Below are positions 8,927 through 18,374 of a DNA stretch of 64,000 nucleotides, in pieces. Every line of letters starts with the position of its first letter. Within the stretch, counting starts at the first letter, position 1. The stretch comes from CAKSXP01 sp964609305 (GTDB taxonomy: Bacteria; Bacillota; Clostridia; Oscillospirales; Oscillospiraceae). The position numbers were made by a program, and so were the translations under genes. The notes below the pieces were generated by a model. That model did not search any database and was not told the origin of the DNA. It saw only the letters and a list, made by a program, of their open reading frames with translations. The DNA lies in the NCBI GenBank assembly GCA_964609305.1, contig CAZSRK010000002.1:19365-83364 (forward strand), written 5' to 3'.

Positions 8927-9441
8927 CTATATATAATCCGGGCCGGCGCCCTGCCATTCCAGCGCCTTCTTTTCCAGAGTGCTGACAAAAGCCTCCTTCC
9001 CGTCGCAGTATCCGTCGATATCATACGGATATTTTTCGGCCAGCCACTTTTTCAGCGCGCCATACTCCTGCCTTTCCCTCTCATGGGCGCGCAGATAGTC
9101 ACGCAGAGCAAGATGACGACGGATATTACCGCTGTCGGCCCGGTCAAAAATATGTATCTGATGCGTGCGTTCATCGCCGCCTTTGCGAAGGTATCTCCGG
9201 CCGGCTATCCCAAACTCGCCCATGTATTCGTAGCCGATGCCTTCAAACCGGGACGAGAGCGCGTCCACCGCGCCAAGGTCATATAGACCGGTTTTGCCGC
9301 AAGCCCGGGGACGGCCGTACTGCCGATATGATATATCGCCACGCAGTTATCCCCGAGTATTTTCCCAATCATTTGCGCTTCTTTCCGAAACATCTCCGGC
9401 CATGCGGGGTCATACTCCGTTACCGTGATATGCTGTGCCAT
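8927..9441 (-). pseudogene. GrpB/UPF0157-family nucleotidyltransferase-like gene, broken by an internal deletion
   Basis: GrpB-family proteins have a nucleotidyltransferase fold. The reading frame opens at ATG 9441 after GGAGGCGTC and gives the family start MAQHITVTEYDPAWPEMF and the core motif IGSTAVPGLAAKPV. It then loses frame near 9281-9286. The rest of the family sequence (DLGAVDALSSRFEGIGYEYMG, then GRRYLRKGG and RHLALRDYLRAH) continues in another frame to 8927. Relatives have an IDI-type stretch after AAKP, so a short piece of roughly 16-19 bases appears to be missing, including a conserved acidic residue. A true deletion or an assembly error are both possible. Confidence 0.75.
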
Positions 9442-9450
9442 GACGCCTCC

Positions 9451-9924
9451 TTATACCCTGTGGACATACATCCGGGACAGGGCCTCTTCCCCTTCGCCCT
9501 GAACCATGCAGAAAAATTCCCATCCGTACCTCTCATAAAATGAGGTGTGATCGGTTATCAGGTAAAGCGTACGGATGCCCTCCGCCGCCATATCGCCGCA
9601 TACGCGGCCAAGCAGCCTGCCTGCAATGCCAAGTGTCCGGTACTCCGGCTCCACATAGAGGGCGCAGACATTGGGCCTTAAATCCCGCCGCTGGTGAAAG
9701 TCGTTCTCGATGACTCCTATGCCGCCGATTATCCTGCCGCGCGCAAGTGCGACATACCACCGCGGCACGGCGGTGCCCCCGCTTATGCCAAGTTCCATAC
9801 TCCGCAGATACTCCTGTACGGGAACGCCCCACTTGCTATGGAACCACTCGGCCGCCTGACCTTTCAATTCCGGCTTTTCGCCTATGTTCACAATCCCGAT
9901 TCTGGTATCAAGGTGTTCCGGCAC
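9451..9924 (-). CDS. GNAT-family N-acetyltransferase
   Basis: This is a 157-aa acetyl-CoA-dependent acetyltransferase of the GNAT fold. The acetyl-CoA-binding segment is visible as VCALYVEPEYRTLGIAGRLL (about residues 85-104, with the R-x-x-G-x-A pattern), followed by YLITDHTSFYERYGWEF, typical of the last helix and strand. It starts at GTG 9924 after GGAGGGAAGATC. It lies 9 bases upstream of the broken grpB-like gene. The substrate cannot be inferred; the strand is shared with two other small accessory genes. Confidence 0.85.
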   Translation of the reverse strand: MPEHLDTRIGIVNIGEKPELKGQAAEWFHSKWGVPVQEYLRSMELGISGGTAVPRWYVALARGRIIGGIGVIENDFHQRRDLRPNVCALYVEPEYRTLGIAGRLLGRVCGDMAAEGIRTLYLITDHTSFYERYGWEFFCMVQGEGEEALSRMYVHRV

Positions 9925-9960
9925 GATCTTCCCTCCATTCCGATGGCGACGGGATGCGGC

Positions 9961-10293
9961 TTACTCCGCCTGCGCAGGCTCGTCGGTGCGCTCCACCTTA
10001 ATAATAACGGGTCTCAGGCCGTCGTTGCAGGAGCAGATCGCAACGCCTTTGTGCCTGGAGTCGATCCAATCGTCAAAGTACCAGCCCTCCGAGCCGTTCG
10101 CGAGGGCAAAGACATACTGATATATCGCCTTCCATGCCTCGTCGCAGAAGCCCTCAGGCCTGGCATAATCGGCATAAAACACCTGTCCCTCTTTCATCAG
10201 CGGGCATGTGCCCAGCCCGGGTATGCCGTATTCCTTCGCCAGATCCTCCTGAAGCGTCGTTTTTAAAACGGTGAGTTTACATTTTTTCATCAT
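9961..10293 (-). CDS. TIGR04076-family protein
   Basis: This 110-aa protein resembles the TIGR04076 family of small, cysteine-containing proteins of unknown function, often found near oxidoreductases and acetyltransferases. It starts MMKKCKLTVLKTTLQEDLA and keeps the spaced features of the family: GLGTCPLMKEGQVF in the first half, and EAWKAIYQYVFAL followed by VAICSCNDGLRPVIIKVER at the end. GGAGG lies ten bases before the ATG at 10293; the second ATG (10290) is an equal alternative. The next gene upstream on this strand is the ferredoxin-flavoprotein, 118 bases away. Confidence 0.75.
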   Translation of the reverse strand: MMKKCKLTVLKTTLQEDLAKEYGIPGLGTCPLMKEGQVFYADYARPEGFCDEAWKAIYQYVFALANGSEGWYFDDWIDSRHKGVAICSCNDGLRPVIIKVERTDEPAQAE

Positions 10294-10411
10294 GGCTGTG
10301 TTTCCTCCCTGTCAGTTGTTCTTTATCAAACCGTGGACAAAGGGGCAAAGCCCGAAGGCCCTGCCCCAGAGTTTGCGGGTGTTTCTTTTTCCCTGTCGCT
10401 CCGGAACCGGC

Positions 10412-12301
10412 TCAGCTCCTGGCAAAGCCGGTCGCGTTCAAACCGGCGAGCCGGCCAAAGGTGATGCAGCTCGAATGGCTGATCCCGGGCAAGATCATCG
10501 GATAGTCGACGGGGAAACGGTTGCCCTGCGTGTTGCCGCAGACATACAGTCCGGGTATGGGCAGTCTCTCTCCGTCGAGCACGCGGCAGTCGCTGTCGCA
10601 GTCCAGCCCGCCGACAGTGCACAGGACTCCGGCCGTGCCGATGTCGCTGGCGAAGAAAGGCCCCTGCCTTATCGGGAACATACGGCTTGAGCTCTTGCCG
10701 AACTCCTCGTCCACGCCCTTGTCGCACATCGCGTTGTATTTTTCGATTGTCTTGAGCGCCTGGGCCCTGGCCGCCGGCTCGAGCTCGAGCTTATCGACGA
10801 GTTCCTCGATCGTGTCGGCCATGACGACGCGCTTGCCCGGGCCCTGCATACCGGCGGCTGCGATGATATCCTCAAGATTTGTATAGCTGTCGTTTGCCAT
10901 CCATCTCTGCTGCGGGTTGACAGCGGAGGAAGCCGGGGGCGCCACGCCGCAGGCCGCGCCATGCCCGGGGTTGAGCTTGGGCAGATATTCTTCGATTTTC
11001 GCGTCGAATATCTGATAACCCCTGCACTGGCGCTGGCGGGCCAGGATGTGCTCCCAGGACTGCCCGTCGAGCTCCTCGTTCATGAACCTCTCGCCGTTTA
11101 CGTTGATGTTCAGCATGCCGGCGCAGCCGAGCGCGCCGCCCATGCAGTGGTTTATCAGACCTATCGGGCCGTCCTCCATCACCGCGCCGATGCGCATGGC
11201 CATCTTGTGCCCGTCACCGACGTTAATGCGATATGGGTTCTTGGGATTATTCATGCCAAAGCCCATGTTGTCGCGTATTGCCCAGGGCGCATAGTAATAT
11301 GTCATGGCCTTGTCTCCGACGAAGTCGCCGGTCGCGACGATGACGGACCTTGCGTTGCACTGTATCGTTTTGCCTGTCCTCGTATCCTGCGCGATGACAC
11401 CGGTCATCTCGCCGGAATCGGCGCGCAGCAGCTTCTTTGCCGGGGTGTTCCACATGCACCTGACGTTGCCGGTACGCACGCCGAGCATGAGGTTGTTCCA
11501 CAGCTCCGGCACGAGGCTCGGCGCGAGGCGCAGCGTGACGGGATACGCCTTGGCAAATTCCTTATCCATGTCCCATCCCTCGGGCAGGGGCCAGCGCTCG
11601 GGCAGGACCCAGTTCTTTACGTCCGCAGGAACCACATCGGTCGTCTGTTTCAGGACGTAGATATCCGGCGTGCCCTCCATAAACCAGTCGAAGCACTCGC
11701 CGTTATGCTCGACCCAGTACCTGAAGGCCCTGTAATCCGGGCGCCAGCCAAGATCACGCATAAACTGGTTGAATATCTCCTCCTTATAGGCCGTATAATC
11801 CTTGCCCCACCACTTTTTCTCGAGCTCGGAGCCTATAACGGCAATGTCGCCGGAGCGGCCGCGCGGGCCATTCATTTTCTCAAACAGAACAACTTTTGCC
11901 CCCGCCTCCGCCGCGGAACGGACGGCACAGGTTCCGGCAAGGCCCGCACCGAGGACGATGACGTCAGCCTGGATAACCTCGTCGATATGGTCGAATTCGG
12001 GCGCCTCGCCCAGCCACTGTTCCATCGTGATGGAGCTGCCGTCGAGGTTATGGGGCATACCGTTTTTGATGAGCGGGAACTCGCGCGGAAAAGAGACGTC
12101 CGCCGGCAGAACATTCTCAGCGATGGAGCCATCCTCCGGCATGATCGCTTCAAACGGGCAGACACGGTAGCAGGCGCTGCATCCTATGCACTTGTCCGGA
12201 TCGATGGCAAAGTGCGCGCCGGCGGGGCCGAGCGCATCCCTTGGACATATTCCCGAACATGTACCGCATGCGACGCAGTCATTCGAAACTATGTACTTCA
12301 T
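10412..12301 (-). CDS. FAD-dependent reductase (fumarate reductase/succinate dehydrogenase flavoprotein family) with N-terminal 2[4Fe-4S] ferredoxin domain
   Basis: The 629-aa product starts with a bacterial ferredoxin domain: cysteines 9, 12, 15, 19 and 38, 41, 44, 48 in two CxxCxxCxxxC(P) clusters. A linker leads to a dinucleotide-binding flavin fold with VLGAGLAG (116-123). The rest resembles FAD_binding_2 proteins such as fumarate, urocanate and related 2-enoate reductases. The ferredoxin presumably passes electrons to the flavin. There is no signal peptide and no covalent-FMN domain, so the enzyme should be cytoplasmic. It has its own promoter and no partner subunit next to it. The substrate is unknown. 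Confidence 0.85.
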   Translation of the reverse strand: MKYIVSNDCVACGTCSGICPRDALGPAGAHFAIDPDKCIGCSACYRVCPFEAIMPEDGSIAENVLPADVSFPREFPLIKNGMPHNLDGSSITMEQWLGEAPEFDHIDEVIQADVIVLGAGLAGTCAVRSAAEAGAKVVLFEKMNGPRGRSGDIAVIGSELEKKWWGKDYTAYKEEIFNQFMRDLGWRPDYRAFRYWVEHNGECFDWFMEGTPDIYVLKQTTDVVPADVKNWVLPERWPLPEGWDMDKEFAKAYPVTLRLAPSLVPELWNNLMLGVRTGNVRCMWNTPAKKLLRADSGEMTGVIAQDTRTGKTIQCNARSVIVATGDFVGDKAMTYYYAPWAIRDNMGFGMNNPKNPYRINVGDGHKMAMRIGAVMEDGPIGLINHCMGGALGCAGMLNINVNGERFMNEELDGQSWEHILARQRQCRGYQIFDAKIEEYLPKLNPGHGAACGVAPPASSAVNPQQRWMANDSYTNLEDIIAAAGMQGPGKRVVMADTIEELVDKLELEPAARAQALKTIEKYNAMCDKGVDEEFGKSSSRMFPIRQGPFFASDIGTAGVLCTVGGLDCDSDCRVLDGERLPIPGLYVCGNTQGNRFPVDYPMILPGISHSSCITFGRLAGLNATGFARS

Positions 12302-12352
12302 GCATTTCCTCCTCGTTTATATCTCGTTCTGTATCGCTCTGTAATCCTCTCG

Positions 12353-12382
12353 ATTATATACCTGCTGTTATGCATATGTCAA
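12353..12382 (-). promoter_or_regulatory. Sigma-A-type promoter for the ferredoxin-flavoprotein gene
   Basis: On the minus strand TTGACA (12382-12377) and TATAAT (12358-12353) are separated by 18 bases. Transcription would start near 12346, about 45 bases before the ATG at 12301. Confidence 0.7.
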
Positions 12383-12445
12383 ATATTTGTCCGGATTTTG
12401 ACCGTATGTTTGTGAAAAGAGCATAAAATCGGTTCAATTTTCCAG

Positions 12446-12485
12446 AAAAATAAGGAAGGTGTTCCCGTGAACGGAAACACCTTCC
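12446..12485 (-). terminator. Terminator after the LTA-synthase-like gene
   Basis: Read on the minus strand, a 10-bp stem (12485-12476 with 12463-12454), extended by two more pairs around a one-base bulge, is followed by a T-rich tail (TTATTTTTC). It begins about 15 bases after the stop of the sulfatase gene. Confidence 0.75.
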
Positions 12486-12499
12486 TCTGGTCCGGCAGG

Positions 12500-14245
12500 T
12501 TATTCCTCAACCTCCCTTTCAAGGTCTGTCGGGAGATATCTGTCCTTTCCGCCGAAGATATATTTTTCACCGTAGAGCATATCGTATTCGATAGTTTGCA
12601 GCGCGTACTGGTACTGCTCGTTTTCCGAGTCGAACTCATACTCACAGTGCAGCGCAGATATCACTCCAAGGCACAGGCCCAACCGCTGCTGGACATATGC
12701 GCCGAGCTGGTAAGCCTGCAGATCGACATCCTGCTTTTCAAGGCCGAAGTTGGACCAGATAAGATACTCGGTGGTAAACTGGTCGCCGTTGTCGAGCAGA
12801 GTCTCATCGATCTCGAGGCTGGGCTGATGGTCGCCAAAGAATACGACGACGGTCGGCTCATCCATGTCGCTGAGCGTTTCGACCAGCTCGCCGACAAACC
12901 GGTCGGTGTCAGCCAGCTGCTCGGCATAGTACTCCCAGGACTGTGTCTCATCCCATTCCACGTCCTCTTCTCCGGACGCGGAACTGTCGTCTTCCGCCCA
13001 GTCTTCGACATCGGTGTATTTCCCGTGGGCCTGCACGGTTATCGTGTAGATAAAGTCGCGCCCCTCGCTTGATTCCAGCGCGGAGACGATCTGTCCGGTG
13101 AGCACCTCATCGGTACACCAGCCGGTGGGGGTGCGCTCGACCTCGCCCATGTCCTCAACGGAGATAAACTCGTCAAAGCCAAGGTTTTCAAAAACCGTGT
13201 CCCTGCCGTAGAACGTGCGTATATGGTTATGTATGGCCGTTGCCGTATAGCCGATATTCTTAAACTCATACGCCAGGCTCTCGCAGGTGGTGGAACCAAG
13301 CACCGTTTTGTACGGATACTCACCAGCGCCGAAATGATCCATATTCATGCCCGTGAGGACTTCGAATTCCGAGTTTGCGGTCCCGGCTCCGACGGACGGC
13401 ATCGACAGGTATCCTGTCGAGCACTCCTCGCGCAGCCTCGTAAAGTTAGGTATCGGATTTTCGTCCAACTCCACTCCGGAGTAGCGCGCAGGATCAAAAA
13501 ACGACTCAAGCTGGACTATGATGACGTTCGGGGTCACGCCGTCCTCGCTAAGGGTCAGGCTGCTGCCGATTTCGGCGACGGACTGCTCCGAATATCCCTC
13601 CGGCTCCTCGACGCCGCGGTCTATCACGCTTGTCGAAAAGCAGTAGGCAAAGCCCAGATCATCATATGCCGTAGCAAGATTGCCGTAACTGTCTGACAGT
13701 GCCTCCGCTTCCACTGCAAAAAACGAGCACAGCCAGAGCGACAGCGCAATTGAGCCAATCCCCGTAATGGCGCTCACAGGCCGGATCCGCACTTTCGGGC
13801 TGCGCTTGTACAGCAGCACGCCGCCAACGATAAGCGCGACGATACCAAGCACAATCAGCGCGATCTGCCACGGTTTGAGATATACATTTATAAGTTTAAG
13901 CGCGCTGCTGGCAAGCAGCAGGTCTATCATACCCAGCGGAGTCGTCCGATAGCTCAGGACTATGTAATTTATGAACCCGAGTATGAGCCACAGGGCGCAT
14001 ACCGCACAGACGGCGAACATCCTTTTGGGTGCGAGCATGCATACCGACAAAGTCAGCAGCACTATCAACACATTATATAAAAACATCAACGGCTCCTCGG
14101 CGAGGAAGAGCGCGGCCGGTACGAACCCGTGGCGGCTGAACACCTCAAGTATAAAAGTCACCGCGACGGACAGAAGCGGCAAAGCGGCGAACGGCCTTTT
14201 GTCAAGCCAGACGAATACACTGCACAGCCTTGTCTTAAGCGACAT
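12500..14245 (-). CDS. LTA synthase family protein (membrane sulfatase-fold phosphoglycerol transferase)
   Basis: LtaS-type enzymes move glycerol phosphate onto surface polymers. Counting from the upstream GTG at 14254 (584 aa), five membrane segments fill about residues 22-180. An extracellular sulfatase-fold domain follows, with the metal-binding VQLES (E250), the catalytic-threonine segment GAGTANSEFEVLTG (T292) and FFGDHQPS (GDHQPS at 474-479). All expected active-site residues are seen. The ATG at 14245 is preferred because GAGG is ten bases before it; the GTG at 14254 would nearly touch that site. Whether the product is LTA or another glycerophosphate polymer is open. Confidence 0.88.
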   Translation of the reverse strand: MSLKTRLCSVFVWLDKRPFAALPLLSVAVTFILEVFSRHGFVPAALFLAEEPLMFLYNVLIVLLTLSVCMLAPKRMFAVCAVCALWLILGFINYIVLSYRTTPLGMIDLLLASSALKLINVYLKPWQIALIVLGIVALIVGGVLLYKRSPKVRIRPVSAITGIGSIALSLWLCSFFAVEAEALSDSYGNLATAYDDLGFAYCFSTSVIDRGVEEPEGYSEQSVAEIGSSLTLSEDGVTPNVIIVQLESFFDPARYSGVELDENPIPNFTRLREECSTGYLSMPSVGAGTANSEFEVLTGMNMDHFGAGEYPYKTVLGSTTCESLAYEFKNIGYTATAIHNHIRTFYGRDTVFENLGFDEFISVEDMGEVERTPTGWCTDEVLTGQIVSALESSEGRDFIYTITVQAHGKYTDVEDWAEDDSSASGEEDVEWDETQSWEYYAEQLADTDRFVGELVETLSDMDEPTVVVFFGDHQPSLEIDETLLDNGDQFTTEYLIWSNFGLEKQDVDLQAYQLGAYVQQRLGLCLGVISALHCEYEFDSENEQYQYALQTIEYDMLYGEKYIFGGKDRYLPTDLEREVEE

Positions 14246-14254
14246 TTTCGTCAC

Positions 14255-14513
14255 GCCTCACTTTCATGAGTTTGCAGTTTGTTGATATAATATATCACAT
14301 TTGTTGGAAAAATAAAGTCTATTTCCGTAATTTTTAAAATGTGTTAATAAAGTATTTACTAAGACGTCAGAAAAAACGGGTTTGTTCCCATATACTCAGG
14401 TTACAAATTAAGCACTCATGACGGGCTTTAATTATATAATAATATTCACATGAATTCAATTTGTTTCTTACGAAAACTTTACAAGCAAATACTGGGTATT
14501 AATGAGCAAAAAA
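14255..14513. other. AT-rich intergenic region between pyc and the LTA-synthase-like gene
   Basis: About 260 bases with no convincing coding region. It should hold the promoter of the sulfatase gene. A TATATT/TATTAT-like element lies around 14288-14300 on the minus strand, but no well-spaced -35 box was found, so no promoter is called. The terminator of pyc lies at its far end. Confidence 0.5.
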
Positions 14514-14548
14514 GATATCCGGCGCCTGCGCCGGATATCCTCTTTTTT
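14508..14548. terminator. Bidirectional-looking terminator downstream of pyc
   Basis: A perfect 12-bp inverted repeat (14514-14525 with 14528-14539) is flanked by an A run on the left and a T run on the right. It can terminate transcription from either side. It lies about 80 bases past the pyc stop, read on the minus strand. Confidence 0.85.
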
Positions 14549-14626
14549 ACGCTGTATGACCTTCAAGCTGTCGTGGAGGTCAGGCGGGCGGACGCGGTTA
14601 TCCGCCTCAGGCAGGCAATTGCCTTT

Positions 14627-17600
14627 TTATTCCTCGTCAATATCGATCATCATGATAAGCTCACCGGCTTTTACGGACTGACCGGCCTTGACAAGGATCT
14701 CGGAGATGACGCCGGGCATGCGCGCAACGATGCTAGTCTCCATCTTCATGGCCTCGACAACGGCGAGGACCTGGTTCTCCTCGACCTTGTCGCCGACCTT
14801 GACCTCGATCTTGCTGACGGCGCCGGGAATAGAGGATGAGACCTGACCCTTGTCGGAGGGATCGGCCATCGTCACCTGGGAGACATGCTCCATAGCCTGG
14901 TTATCGGGCACATCGACGTCGCGGCGCGCGCCATTGAGCAGGAAGTGCACGGTGCGGGTGCCGTCCTCGTTATGGTCGCCGAGGCCAAGGTACTTGATGA
15001 CCAGGGTCTTGCCATCCTCGATATTGACCTGGTTGGTCTCTCCAACGGCCAGGCCGTGGAAGAACACATGGCTGCCCAGGCGGGTGATATATCCGTTCTC
15101 CTTGCGGAAGGTGAGATAGTCCTCCATGACCTTTGGATACATGCACCAGCCGAGAACGTCGCGCATGTCGGGATCGGGGGTATACTCCTCCATATGCTTG
15201 CGCACGGCCTCGAAATCAACGGGCTCGAGCAGGTCTCCGGGACGGCAGGTTATGGGCTCCTCGCCCTTGAGGACGACGCGCTGCAGGTCCTCCGGGAAGC
15301 CCCAGGCGGGCTGGCCCATCATGCCCTTGAAGTAGCTGACAACGCTGTCCGGGAAGGTCAGTGCCTCGCCGCGCTCGACGATGTTTTCGGCAGTCAGGTC
15401 GTTCTGTACCATGAATATCGCAAGGTCGCCGACCATCTTGGACGAGGGCGTAACCTTGACTATGTCGCCCAGCATCTGGTTCACGGTGACGAACATCTCA
15501 CGTACTTCGTCGAAGCGGTGGCCAAGACCAAGGCTCTCGACCTGCGGGCGGAGATTGGTATACTGCCCGCCGGGCACCTCATAACGGTAGATCTCGGTCA
15601 GAGGAGTCTTGAGCTCGGACTCGAAATCGACGTAACGCTGGCGCACATCCGTCCAGTAATCGCTCAGCTCCTCAAGACGGCGCAGGTCAAGCCCGGTATC
15701 ACGCTCCTGCCCCTGAAGGGCGGCGACGACCGCGTTCATCGAGGGCTGGCTGGTCAGGCCGGACATACTGGCAATGGCGCAGTCGACGATGTCGACGCCT
15801 GCTTCCGCCGCCATCAGATATGCGGCCACCTGGTTGCCGCTGGTATCGTGGCTGTGCAGATGTATGGGCAGGCCGACCTCTTCCTTAAGAGTCTTGACCA
15901 GCTTCTTTGCCGCATAGGGCTTGAGCAGGCCGGACATATCCTTTATGCACAGGATATGAGCGCCGCGCTTTTCAAGCTCCTTGGCGAGGTTCACATAGTA
16001 ATTGAGGGTATACTTATCGCGCTTGGGGTCGAGGATGTCGCCGGTGTAGCACATCGTAGCCTCAGCGATCTTGTTGCAGGAGGCGACCTCTTCAAGGCTT
16101 ATCTCCATGCCGGGTATCCAGTTGAGGCTGTCGAACACGCGGAAAACGTCAATACCGCTCTTTGCAGCCTCGCGCACAAAGGCGCGGATGACATTGTCGG
16201 GATAGTTGGAGTAGCCCACGGCGTTAGCGCCACGCAGGAGCATCTGGAACGGGATGTTGGGAATATTCTGGCGCAGCAGGTCGATACGCTCCCAGGGATC
16301 CTCGTAGAGATAGCGATACGCCACGTCAAAGGTCGCGCCGCCCCACATCTCAAGCGAGAAGCAGTCGGCGAGCATCTCGGCGGTCGCCGCGCTTCCCTTG
16401 ACCATATCGCGGGTACGTACGCGGGTGGCAAGCAGCGACTGGTGCGCATCGCGCATCGTCGTATCGGTTATGAGAAGTTTCTTCTGTCCAAGGACCCAGT
16501 CGCGAACGGCCTCCGGGCCCTTCTCGTCAAGAAGCTGCTTGAGGCCGGGCTTCGGCCCTTCCCCGGTGACTTTCGGGAAACGCGGGGTGTCGTACATCTT
16601 CTTGCCGGCCGACGGGTCGTTGACGACGATGTTGCCTATGTACTTGAGCATCTTTGTCGCCCTGTCCTTGGGGTCTGGGATATCAAACAGCTCTGGCGTC
16701 TCGTCGATGAAGCGGGTATGGCAGCGCCCTGCCTTGAAGTCAGGATGGTTGAGGATGTTGCTTATAAAGGCCATGTTGGTCTTGACGCCGCGCACGCGCG
16801 TCTCGCCAAGGGAACGCAGGCACTTGCGGATAGTTCCCTCAAAGGTGTTGTCCGTGCAGGTTATCTTGACAAGCAGGCTGTCGTAATAAGGGCTTATCTC
16901 GCTGCCAGGGTAGGCGTTGCCGCCATCCAGACGCACGCCGAAGCCGCCGCCGGATTCGTAAGCCGTTATCTTGCCCGTGTCGGGAGCAAAGTTGTTTTCG
17001 GGATCCTCGGTCGTGACACGGCACTGGATGGCATAGCCGCGCACGGACACGTCGCTCTGCTTGCTGATGCCTATCATCGGGTCGGACAGGGGCTTGCCCT
17101 GAGCAATAAGAAGCTGGGAGCGCACGATATCCACGCCGGTCACCATCTCGGTAACGGTGTGCTCAACCTGGATACGGGGGTTCATCTCGATGAAATAGTG
17201 GTTGCCCTGCCTGTCGACAAGAAACTCCACCGTACCGGCACTGACATAGCCGACTTCCCGGGCTATCTTGACGGCGTCGGCGCACAGCTCCTCCCTCTTC
17301 TCCTTAGGCAGGGAGAAAGCGGGCGTGAACTCGACCACTTTCTGATAGCGGCGCTGCAGTGAGCAGTCGCGCTCATACAGGTGGACGATATTGCCGTATT
17401 CGTCAGCCAGGATCTGAACCTCTATATGCTTGGGCTGGACAAGGTATTTCTCGATGAAAATATCGCTGCTGCCGAAGGCTTTCTCAGCCTCGGAGCGCAC
17501 GAGCGGGAAGTTGGCCAGGACCTCTTCCTCGGTGTCGCAGCGGCGCATACCGCGGCCGCCGCCTCCGGCCGCCGCCTTGAGGATGACGGGGAAACCGAAG

Positions 17601-18064
17601 TCCTTTGCCATGTGCAGCGCCTCTTCCTCACTCTTGAGCGGCTCGAGGCAGCCGGGTATCGTCGGCACACCACAACGCTTTGCGATGTCTTTCGCGCTGA
17701 GCTTATCGCCCATCTGCGCCAGGATATCAGACGGGGGACCGACAAAAACGATGCCCGCCTCCTCACAGGCACGGGCAAACTCTGCATTCTCGGACAGGAA
17801 CCCGTATCCGGGGTGAATAGCATCGACATTCTTGCGCTTTGCAAGGTCGATTATCTCGTCGATGGCGAGATATGCGCCGAGAGGGCTGAGGTTTTCGCCG
17901 ATAAGATAGGATTCATCGGCTTTGGTGCGGAACTGCGCGTAGATATCCTCCTTTGAGTAGATAGCCACGGTGCTCAGTCCGACATCATAGCAGGCGCGCA
18001 AAACGCGTACTGCGATCTCGCCGCGGTTTGCGACCAGGACTTTTTTGATTGTTCTTTCGGGCAT
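14627..18064 (-). CDS. pyc: Pyruvate carboxylase
   Basis: This single-chain biotin enzyme carboxylates pyruvate to oxaloacetate with ATP and bicarbonate, feeding the C4 branch. From ATG 18064 it is 1145 aa, the usual length. Domains in order are biotin carboxylase (KVLVANRGEIAVRVLRAC at the start, glycine-rich AAAGGGGRGMRR in the ATP grasp), carboxyltransferase (TDTTMRDAHQSLLATRVRT) and the biotinyl domain with the target lysine in EAMKMETS (K1107). The start is chosen because AAGGTGG precedes ATG 18064; an earlier in-frame ATG at 18118 lacks such a site. It is a single-gene unit with its own promoter and terminator. Confidence 0.97.
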   Translation of the reverse strand: MPERTIKKVLVANRGEIAVRVLRACYDVGLSTVAIYSKEDIYAQFRTKADESYLIGENLSPLGAYLAIDEIIDLAKRKNVDAIHPGYGFLSENAEFARACEEAGIVFVGPPSDILAQMGDKLSAKDIAKRCGVPTIPGCLEPLKSEEEALHMAKDFGFPVILKAAAGGGGRGMRRCDTEEEVLANFPLVRSEAEKAFGSSDIFIEKYLVQPKHIEVQILADEYGNIVHLYERDCSLQRRYQKVVEFTPAFSLPKEKREELCADAVKIAREVGYVSAGTVEFLVDRQGNHYFIEMNPRIQVEHTVTEMVTGVDIVRSQLLIAQGKPLSDPMIGISKQSDVSVRGYAIQCRVTTEDPENNFAPDTGKITAYESGGGFGVRLDGGNAYPGSEISPYYDSLLVKITCTDNTFEGTIRKCLRSLGETRVRGVKTNMAFISNILNHPDFKAGRCHTRFIDETPELFDIPDPKDRATKMLKYIGNIVVNDPSAGKKMYDTPRFPKVTGEGPKPGLKQLLDEKGPEAVRDWVLGQKKLLITDTTMRDAHQSLLATRVRTRDMVKGSAATAEMLADCFSLEMWGGATFDVAYRYLYEDPWERIDLLRQNIPNIPFQMLLRGANAVGYSNYPDNVIRAFVREAAKSGIDVFRVFDSLNWIPGMEISLEEVASCNKIAEATMCYTGDILDPKRDKYTLNYYVNLAKELEKRGAHILCIKDMSGLLKPYAAKKLVKTLKEEVGLPIHLHSHDTSGNQVAAYLMAAEAGVDIVDCAIASMSGLTSQPSMNAVVAALQGQERDTGLDLRRLEELSDYWTDVRQRYVDFESELKTPLTEIYRYEVPGGQYTNLRPQVESLGLGHRFDEVREMFVTVNQMLGDIVKVTPSSKMVGDLAIFMVQNDLTAENIVERGEALTFPDSVVSYFKGMMGQPAWGFPEDLQRVVLKGEEPITCRPGDLLEPVDFEAVRKHMEEYTPDPDMRDVLGWCMYPKVMEDYLTFRKENGYITRLGSHVFFHGLAVGETNQVNIEDGKTLVIKYLGLGDHNEDGTRTVHFLLNGARRDVDVPDNQAMEHVSQVTMADPSDKGQVSSSIPGAVSKIEVKVGDKVEENQVLAVVEAMKMETSIVARMPGVISEILVKAGQSVKAGELIMMIDIDEE

Positions 18065-18150
18065 TTTATTTTCCACCTTGAATAAGAATTTTGCAAGCCG
18101 GGGTGCTGCGAGTTGCAAAAATGGCCTTGCTTTTAATCGTTATAGAGTGA

Positions 18151-18179
18151 ATTATATCTTACTTGAAAAAAAAGCACAA
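18151..18179 (-). promoter_or_regulatory. Sigma-A-type promoter for pyc
   Basis: On the minus strand TTGTGC (18179-18174) and a perfect TATAAT (18156-18151) are separated by 17 bases. Transcription would start near 18144, leaving a leader of about 80 bases. Confidence 0.6.
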
Positions 18180-18374
18180 GAGCTTTGCCCCCGGTTTCAC
18201 AGCTTTTGGAGATGCCGCCAAAAATGCAGGCTGCTCAAGAGTTATAAAATATCTATTTATACATTATAATTATATGGAATGTTATTACCTGTATGATACG
18301 TTTCACGGTCTGCTGAATTAATCTGTTCATTTTCCGGACTGCGGTTTTGCAGTTTTGAACATCATCTCACAGTA
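18180..18374. other. Intergenic spacer between the divergent pyc and cation-ATPase promoters
   Basis: AT-rich spacer of about 195 bases. No gene, hairpin or further promoter could be supported in it. Confidence 0.5.

Noticed and set aside
10320..10385. Hairpin after the ferredoxin-flavoprotein gene as terminator
   Set aside because: The GGGGCA/TGCCCC stem is imperfect and followed by only TTTG; too weak to call.
14885..17362. An 825-codon open frame on the plus strand, antisense to pyc
   Set aside because: It mirrors the conserved pyc gene, has no family resemblance or ribosome site, and long antisense frames are expected in high-GC genes. The same applies to 18559-20967 on the minus strand opposite the cation ATPase.
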